From Acidimicrobiia bacterium (GTDB lineage: Bacteria; Actinomycetota; Acidimicrobiia; IMCC26256; PALSA-555): a stretch of DNA of 64,000 bases. Location: positions 75,588 through 139,587 of the forward strand of contig JBBECS010000050.1 in NCBI GenBank assembly GCA_040881685.1, written 5' to 3'. Of the stretch, positions 59,628 to 64,000 are shown one piece after another. Position 1 is the stretch's first letter. The number at the start of each line of letters is the position of its first letter. Made by a program: the position numbers and the translations under genes. The notes beneath the pieces are model-generated. The model ran no database searches and was not told the origin of the DNA. It was given only the letters and a program-made list of their open reading frames with translations.

Positions 59628-60386
59628 CTACGCCGCGTTCCGCACGTTCTCGAAGCGCTTCTCCCACGCGCTGTGGCGCGCACGAGCGTCTTGGATGAAC
59701 GGCGAGAAGCCGATGAGCTTGAGGACGATCTCGTTGAAGATCCTCGCGAACCCTTTCAAGGGTCGCTTGAAGTCAACGAACAGCACTACTCGCGTGCCGT
59801 CACTGTCGTTCCAAGCTTCGTGCTCGAACGTGTCGTCGAAGACCAGGCTCTTACCCTCGACCCACGGGCGCACATCGTTACCCACCCGGATGCGGCAGCT
59901 CCCAGGTGCACCGGGGACCATGAGCGCGAGGTGGTACCGCAACACCCCTTTATAGGGACCGCCGTGCGCGGGAATGTGCTTCCCTGGCGACAGGATCGAG
60001 AACATGCCCGACGTCATCCCCGGGATCTTTGCCAGCGCGCTCGCCGTCGCCGGGCACCGATCGGCGTTGTCTCCAGCCTTGTAGCCGTAGGCGTAGAAGA
60101 AGAACGTCTTCCAGCGATCGTCGTCGGTGATCGAGTACTGGTCGGTAGAGATGTCCTGGAAGTTCGGCAGCGCGTCGTGGTACTGGAGCACCTCGTCGAG
60201 CTCTTTACGGATGGCTGGAACGTCGGCCTCGACATCGGCGATCCACGGGAAGTCGGACTGGTCGAAGAAGGTGTGATCCCCCACCAATGAGCGACGTCCG
60301 AAGTATCCGTCGACCCAGCGCAGGAACTTCTCTCCGATGCGGTTGGCCACGTCGACGGCACGTGCGCGAAAACCCTGGATGGGCAT
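59628..60386 (-). CDS. Aspartyl/asparaginyl beta-hydroxylase-family (LpxO-like) dioxygenase
   Basis: A 252-residue 2-oxoglutarate/Fe(II) dioxygenase. The core has the first histidine region KHIPAHGGPYKGVLRYHLAL, then LVFDDTFEHEAWNDSDGTRVVLFVDF, whose second His and Arg bind iron and 2-oxoglutarate. Relatives such as LpxO hydroxylate lipid acyl chains. It is convergent with the oxoamine synthase gene (15 bases), which supports a lipid substrate. GGGAAGGGG lies about four bases before the ATG. Confidence 0.9.
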   Translation of the reverse strand: MPIQGFRARAVDVANRIGEKFLRWVDGYFGRRSLVGDHTFFDQSDFPWIADVEADVPAIRKELDEVLQYHDALPNFQDISTDQYSITDDDRWKTFFFYAYGYKAGDNADRCPATASALAKIPGMTSGMFSILSPGKHIPAHGGPYKGVLRYHLALMVPGAPGSCRIRVGNDVRPWVEGKSLVFDDTFEHEAWNDSDGTRVVLFVDFKRPLKGFARIFNEIVLKLIGFSPFIQDARARHSAWEKRFENVRNAA

Positions 60387-60408
60387 CGATCCCCTTCCCG
60401 ACGGCAGG

Positions 60409-62358
60409 TCAGGCTACCGGCCGCGCACTCTCCGCGAGGAAGCGGTGGGCGGTCTCACCATCGACGACCCTGCGCATGGGCGGGAGGGCATCGAGCAGGA
60501 CGTTGCGGTATCGCGCCGTTGCCAGCCGCCGATCGAGCACGGCCACGACCCCGCGATCGTCACGCGTGCGCACGAGCCGCCCGGAACCCTGCGCGAGAAC
60601 GAGCGCGGTCGCCGGGAGATCCACGTCGAGAAAGCCGTTGCCCCCGGTTCGCTCCACGAGCTCGCGCCGGGCCTGCTCCAAGGGTTCGTCGGGGCGAGCG
60701 AACGGCAGCCGATCGATCACCACGAGCACGCACGACGGACCCGGTATGTCGAGCCCCATCCAGAACGCGCGGGTGGCGACGAGGCATGACGTCTCTTCCG
60801 CGGCGAACTGCTCGATCAAGCGGGCCGCCGGCTCGTCGCCCTGAACGAGTACGTCGTGTGACGTCTGTGCCCGCAAGAACTCCGAGAAGGTGCGCACCAC
60901 CCGCCACGAGGTGCAGAGAACGAGCGCGCGACCGCCTGCGGCTTCGACGAGGGTGCACAGCTCTGCGCCGGCTGCGTCGTCCCAAGCCGCCTCGCGTACG
61001 TCGGGGAGATGTCGCGGCACATACAGCATCGCCTGGTTGCGGTGATCGAATGGCGACTCCACCTGCAGGGCCACGTAACCCAGGCCCGGACCGTCGTCGC
61101 CAAGGCCAGTGTCATCCTCATCTGCGCCCGCTCCCCCGATCGGAGCCGCGGGGTCCAGTCCCAATCCGCGCGCCAGCGGCTCGAACCGCGTCCCGGGACC
61201 GAGCGTGGCCGAGACGAGCACCGTGGCCACCTTCTCGAAAAGCACCGGCGCAAGGCGGGGCCCGATGGTGATCGGCGCGAGCCGCAGTACGCGTCGCTCG
61301 ACACCCTCGACCCACACCACCTCGCCGTCTTCCGGCGCCTGAAGCTCACGCACTGCATCGAGGCGCGTGCTCGCCAGTCGAAACGCTTGGGCCGCGATGG
61401 CGCCGCCGCGCTCACGGTCGATCCCGCGCATCGCGGTCGCGAGCTGCTCCGCCAATCCCGCGAGCACCTCGGCGATCCGCCCGTCGGTGGTGTCGACTCG
61501 TCCCTCGAGCTGATCGAGTGCATCGCTCACGCGCTCAGCCGACGTGTTGATCGCGTCCACGGCTGCCGCAGGCGTGTCCACCCTGCGCAACCGGGCGGCG
61601 AGCTGGTGCAACCCGCCCGCCGACAGCTCAAAGCCGAGAGCACCCGTTGCCGTGCGGTCGAGCGCGTGAGCCTCGTCGAAGACCACCACGTCGTGCTCTG
61701 GGAGGAGATGGCCGTCGGCCGCGAGGTGCGCGCAGTACAGGGCGTGGTTGACGACAAGCACGTCGACGTCTTCGGCCTGGAGGCGAGCCAGCTCGGCGAA
61801 GCATTCGGCCCCCTGCTCGCAGCGCGTCGCGCCCGGGCACTCGTTGGCGGCGCACGTCACCAACCGCCACGACGCCGGGTCGATCCCCTCGGGAAGGTCA
61901 TCGACCGCGCCCGTCGCCGAGTCAGAACTGAAGCGCTCCAGTGCCTTGAGATCGCGTTGGAACTGCTCCGACGGTCGCTCGTCGAACAGCGCACGGTCGC
62001 CGCGCGCCGCGGCCATCTTGGCGAGGCAGAGATAGTTGCTGCGACCCTTGAGCAGCGCGCGCGTGAAGGGCACGCCGGAATGCTCCTCGAGATGCGGCAG
62101 ATCCTTGTGCCAGAGCTGGTCTTGCAGCGCGAGCGTGGCGGTCGCGACCACCGTGCGTCGCCCCGACGCCAGCGCGGGCGAAAGGTACGCCAGGCTCTTG
62201 CCCGATCCGGTGGGTGCTTCGGCAACGAGGTGGTGACCGTCGGTGATCGCCTCGAAGACTGCCTCGGCGAGACGGCGCTGCCCCGGACGTTCTTCGCCTC
62301 CGAGCGCACGAACGGCGCGGTCGAGCACATCGAGCGCGTCGGATGACTTGCTGGGCAC
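60409..62358 (-). CDS. DinG/YoaA-type ATP-dependent helicase (XPD-like)
   Basis: A 649-residue superfamily 2 helicase of the iron-sulfur XPD type. Walker A is EAPTGSGKSLAYL (about 47), the 4Fe-4S cysteines are in NYLCLAK, TCAANECPGATRC (about 168-181), the DEAH box is VVVFDEAHALD (about 227), and motif VI is QGSGRLVRTRDD. The GTG start lies six bases after a TACCCT -10 box. It should unwind 5' overhangs, R-loops or damaged DNA. Confidence 0.94.
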   Translation of the reverse strand: MPSKSSDALDVLDRAVRALGGEERPGQRRLAEAVFEAITDGHHLVAEAPTGSGKSLAYLSPALASGRRTVVATATLALQDQLWHKDLPHLEEHSGVPFTRALLKGRSNYLCLAKMAAARGDRALFDERPSEQFQRDLKALERFSSDSATGAVDDLPEGIDPASWRLVTCAANECPGATRCEQGAECFAELARLQAEDVDVLVVNHALYCAHLAADGHLLPEHDVVVFDEAHALDRTATGALGFELSAGGLHQLAARLRRVDTPAAAVDAINTSAERVSDALDQLEGRVDTTDGRIAEVLAGLAEQLATAMRGIDRERGGAIAAQAFRLASTRLDAVRELQAPEDGEVVWVEGVERRVLRLAPITIGPRLAPVLFEKVATVLVSATLGPGTRFEPLARGLGLDPAAPIGGAGADEDDTGLGDDGPGLGYVALQVESPFDHRNQAMLYVPRHLPDVREAAWDDAAGAELCTLVEAAGGRALVLCTSWRVVRTFSEFLRAQTSHDVLVQGDEPAARLIEQFAAEETSCLVATRAFWMGLDIPGPSCVLVVIDRLPFARPDEPLEQARRELVERTGGNGFLDVDLPATALVLAQGSGRLVRTRDDRGVVAVLDRRLATARYRNVLLDALPPMRRVVDGETAHRFLAESARPVA

Positions 62359-62364
62359 GAATGC

Positions 62365-62370
62365 AGGGTA
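62365..62370 (-). promoter_or_regulatory. -10 box of the helicase gene (leaderless)
   Basis: TACCCT on the minus strand, six bases before the GTG at 62358. Confidence 0.55.
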
Positions 62371-62410
62371 GGCAGCCCGAGCGAGGTCATCTCACGAGCT
62401 GCCGGTTCGA

Positions 62411-63427
62411 TCAGTGGCCAGCGTACTCGATGAAATCGTAGGGGTAACCGCGCGGGAAGGCGCTGGCCCACGTGAGCGCCTTCCAGTGCTCCTCGTCCAA
62501 TTGCCAACCGACGGCACCGATGTTGGCCTCGAGCTGCTCGACGTTCCTCGTCCCGATGATCGGGGCGGTGATGCCGGGGCGATTGGTGACCCAGTTGAGC
62601 GCGACTTGAGCCGCGGTCTTGCCGGTCTCCTCCGCGACCTTGCGAACCGCGTCCACGATCCCCCACGCTCGCTCGTCGAGCCGGTACGTGAAGGTGATGG
62701 GCTCTTCGGTCTCGCCACCACGCGTCCCCGCTGGGAGCTCGGCATCTCTCTCGTACTTGCCGGTGAGGATGCCGCCGGCGAGCGGGCTCCACGGCAGGAC
62801 GGCGAGGTTCTCGGAGCGGCAGAGCGGCAAGAGCTCGCGTTCGATGTCGCGGGTGATCAACGAGTACTCCGGCTGGAGGGACACGAAGGGCGTCCACCCC
62901 TTGCCTTCGGAGAGGCCCAAGGCCTTCGCGAGCTGCCACGCCGTGTAGTTGCTCGCGCCGACGTAACAGACCTTCCCTTCATGTACGAGGTCATCGAGCG
63001 TCGACAGGGTCTCGTCGAGCGGCGCCCGGTTGTCCCAGCAGTGGACCTGATACAGATCGATCCAGTCGGTCCCGAGTCTGCGCAGCGAGTTCTCGACGGC
63101 ACGACGGATGTGGCGACGGGAGAGGCCGACGTCGTTCGGGCCGGGCCCGGCCTGGAAGCGCACCTTGGTGGCGAGGATCACCCGATCCCGCTTGCCCGCG
63201 AGCGCTCGTCCGGTGATCTCTTCGGAGACGCCGTCGGAGTAGACGTTCGCCGTATCGATGAAGTTGCCACCAGCGTCGAGGAAGCGGTCGACCATCGCGT
63301 GGCTCGTCGCCTCGTCGGCCTCACGCCCGAACGTCATCGCTCCGAGACAGAGCTCCGAGACGCTGATGCCGGTCTGTCCGAGCTGGCGCAGCTCCACAAG
63401 ATCCTCCTGGTCGCGGTGGGTTGCCAT
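62411..63427 (-). CDS. Aldo/keto reductase
   Basis: A 338-residue NADPH-dependent oxidoreductase of the AKR superfamily. The tetrad is visible: Asp in [12 protein letters not shown] with the Tyr, Lys in ILATKVRF and His in [10 protein letters not shown]. The C-terminal cofactor part reads [14 protein letters not shown] and [15 protein letters not shown]. Substrate unknown. GGAG about 12 bases and GAGG directly before the ATG could serve as ribosome binding sites. Confidence 0.93.
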   Translation of the reverse strand: MATHRDQEDLVELRQLGQTGISVSELCLGAMTFGREADEATSHAMVDRFLDAGGNFIDTANVYSDGVSEEITGRALAGKRDRVILATKVRFQAGPGPNDVGLSRRHIRRAVENSLRRLGTDWIDLYQVHCWDNRAPLDETLSTLDDLVHEGKVCYVGASNYTAWQLAKALGLSEGKGWTPFVSLQPEYSLITRDIERELLPLCRSENLAVLPWSPLAGGILTGKYERDAELPAGTRGGETEEPITFTYRLDERAWGIVDAVRKVAEETGKTAAQVALNWVTNRPGITAPIIGTRNVEQLEANIGAVGWQLDEEHWKALTWASAFPRGYPYDFIEYAGH

Positions 63428-63474
63428 CCTCGCGGCTCCGGGGCGCGGCTCACAATGCAGCCAGGTACGAGGCC

Positions 63475-63480
63475 TACGGT
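63475..63480 (+). promoter_or_regulatory. -10 box before a 36-codon ORF
   Basis: TACGGT, exactly six bases before the ATG at 63487. Confidence 0.4.
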
Positions 63481-63486
63481 GGGCTG

Positions 63487-63597
63487 ATGGCCGTCCGTCC
63501 GCCGGCGCGCGTTCGCATCCTGCGGTGGGGGCTCACGATGGCGATGAACATCGGGATCGCCAACGAACAGCTCGACGAGCAGACGCGCGCGATCTGA
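63487..63597 (+). CDS. Possible 36-residue protein
   Basis: A short frame ([18 protein letters not shown]... then [10 protein letters not shown]) with a basic start, a short hydrophobic patch and a polar end. It has the -10 box and six-base spacing seen for other leaderless genes here. It ends four bases before the convergent Ddn-like gene. Coding status is uncertain; no family is recognised. Confidence 0.4.
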   Translation: MAVRPPARVRILRWGLTMAMNIGIANEQLDEQTRAI

Positions 63598-63600
63598 CGC

Positions 63601-64000
63601 TCAAGAACGCTCGAGGACGATGACCGGGATTTGACGATCGGTCTTCTGCTCGTACTCGGCGACGTACGGGATGTCGCGCTTCTGTGCTTCCCAGATGCGA
63701 TCGCGCTCTTCGCCCTCGGCGACCCGCGCCCGCGCGCTGAACTCCTCAGTGCCGACTTCCACGGTTACGTCGGGGTTCGCGAGCACGTTGTGGTACCAGT
63801 CGGGGTGCGTGTGGGCACCGGCCTTGCTGCCGAAGACCGCGAGCCCATCGCCCTCTTTCCGGTACGCCAACGGAGCCACGCGCTCTTGACCGCTCTTGGC
63901 GCCGGTGGTGTGCAAAAGCAGAAGGTGTGCCCCCTTGAAAGGGCCACCGACCTTGCCGCCGTTGGCACGGAACTCGTCGATGATCTGTTGATTGAAGTCG
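63601..64000 (-). CDS. Deazaflavin (F420)-dependent nitroreductase-family protein, partial
   Basis: The C-terminal 132 residues of a Ddn-type protein; the start lies beyond the right edge. The visible sequence includes FNQQIIDEFRANGGKVGG, LLLLHTTGAKSGQERVAPLAY, GSKAGAHTHPDWYHNVLANP and the DIPYVAEYEQKTDRQIPVIVLE end. These are the F420-binding split-barrel proteins of actinobacteria. It links to fbiC at 21369, which makes the deazaflavin. Truncation is due to the window edge only. Confidence 0.92.
   Translation of the reverse strand, partial: DFNQQIIDEFRANGGKVGGPFKGAHLLLLHTTGAKSGQERVAPLAYRKEGDGLAVFGSKAGAHTHPDWYHNVLANPDVTVEVGTEEFSARARVAEGEERDRIWEAQKRDIPYVAEYEQKTDRQIPVIVLERS

Overview
The window is a dense, high-GC bacterial chromosome segment with almost no intergenic space. 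It is most likely from an actinobacterium, plausibly of the Acidimicrobiia. The reasons are a Pup-proteasome module (Pup, Dop, ARC/Mpa), FbiC-type coenzyme F420 synthesis with an F420-type Ddn reductase, a MarP-like protease, and many genes that appear to be transcribed as leaderless mRNAs. The last show a TANNNT -10 box six to ten bases before an ATG or GTG. There is no sign of prophage, insertion sequence, CRISPR array, tRNA or rRNA; the window reads as core chromosome.

Layout. 1-4.8 kb: pup, dop, an FMN-binding oxidase, the ARC ATPase and a ferredoxin. 4.8-8.9 kb (minus strand): one seven-gene operon of two membrane or soluble small proteins, a further small protein, the ubiquitin-like sulfur carrier TtuB, the tRNA thiolase TtuA, the m1A58 methylase TrmI and a MarP-like protease. 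8.9-14 kb (minus): AMP-forming acyl-CoA ligase, split ADP-forming acyl-CoA synthetase and a PBP4-type peptidase, all overlapping. 14.1-21.3 kb: nagA-FIST, transketolase-transaldolase, a methyltransferase/Mug glycosylase fusion and 6-phosphogluconolactonase. 21.4-25.8 kb: fbiC, a PfkB kinase and a LOG-family protein. 25.8-28.4 kb (minus): GlcD/GlcE. 28.5-33 kb: a Cys-rich protein, GroES, heme O synthase, a TlpA-like thioredoxin and an ABC-2 exporter. 33-37.8 kb: a carotenoid cluster split into two convergent operons (crtYc-crtYd-crtZ and crtE-crtI-crtB). 37.8-46.5 kb: SCP2 protein, acyl-CoA dehydrogenase, a zinc ribbon, RmuC, a 40-base C homopolymer, a PQQ-like beta-propeller, an SDR enzyme, a 5'-3' exonuclease and an SRPBCC protein. 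45.6-48.4 kb: ABC-2 exporter and heme A synthase. 48.4-57.4 kb: CapA-like protein, hydrolases, a degenerate M48 peptidase, a probable selenoprotein, an HD protein, a poly-gamma-glutamate hydrolase-like protein and a lytic transglycosylase lipoprotein. 57.5-64 kb: an E2-fold acyltransferase with an alpha-oxoamine synthase, an Asp/Asn hydroxylase, a DinG-type helicase, an aldo/keto reductase and an edge-truncated Ddn-like protein.

Three signals deserve most attention. (1) At 54636-55172 (minus) a peroxiredoxin-like gene has an in-frame TGA exactly where the family has its first redox cysteine (U-L-L-C). A small hairpin with GU in its loop follows at a bSECIS-like distance, and a good leaderless promoter precedes it: a candidate selenoprotein. 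(2) The TtuB gene runs on past its Gly-Gly for 64 residues and ends in a second copy of the same ISGG motif, made by a 30-base direct repeat 183 bases apart. It still overlaps the ttuA start codon. (3) glcD appears to start at an ATC codon lying exactly six bases after a -10 box. TtuB, TtuA and TrmI act on positions 54 and 58 of the same tRNA T-loop, so their operon is a coherent T-loop modification unit.
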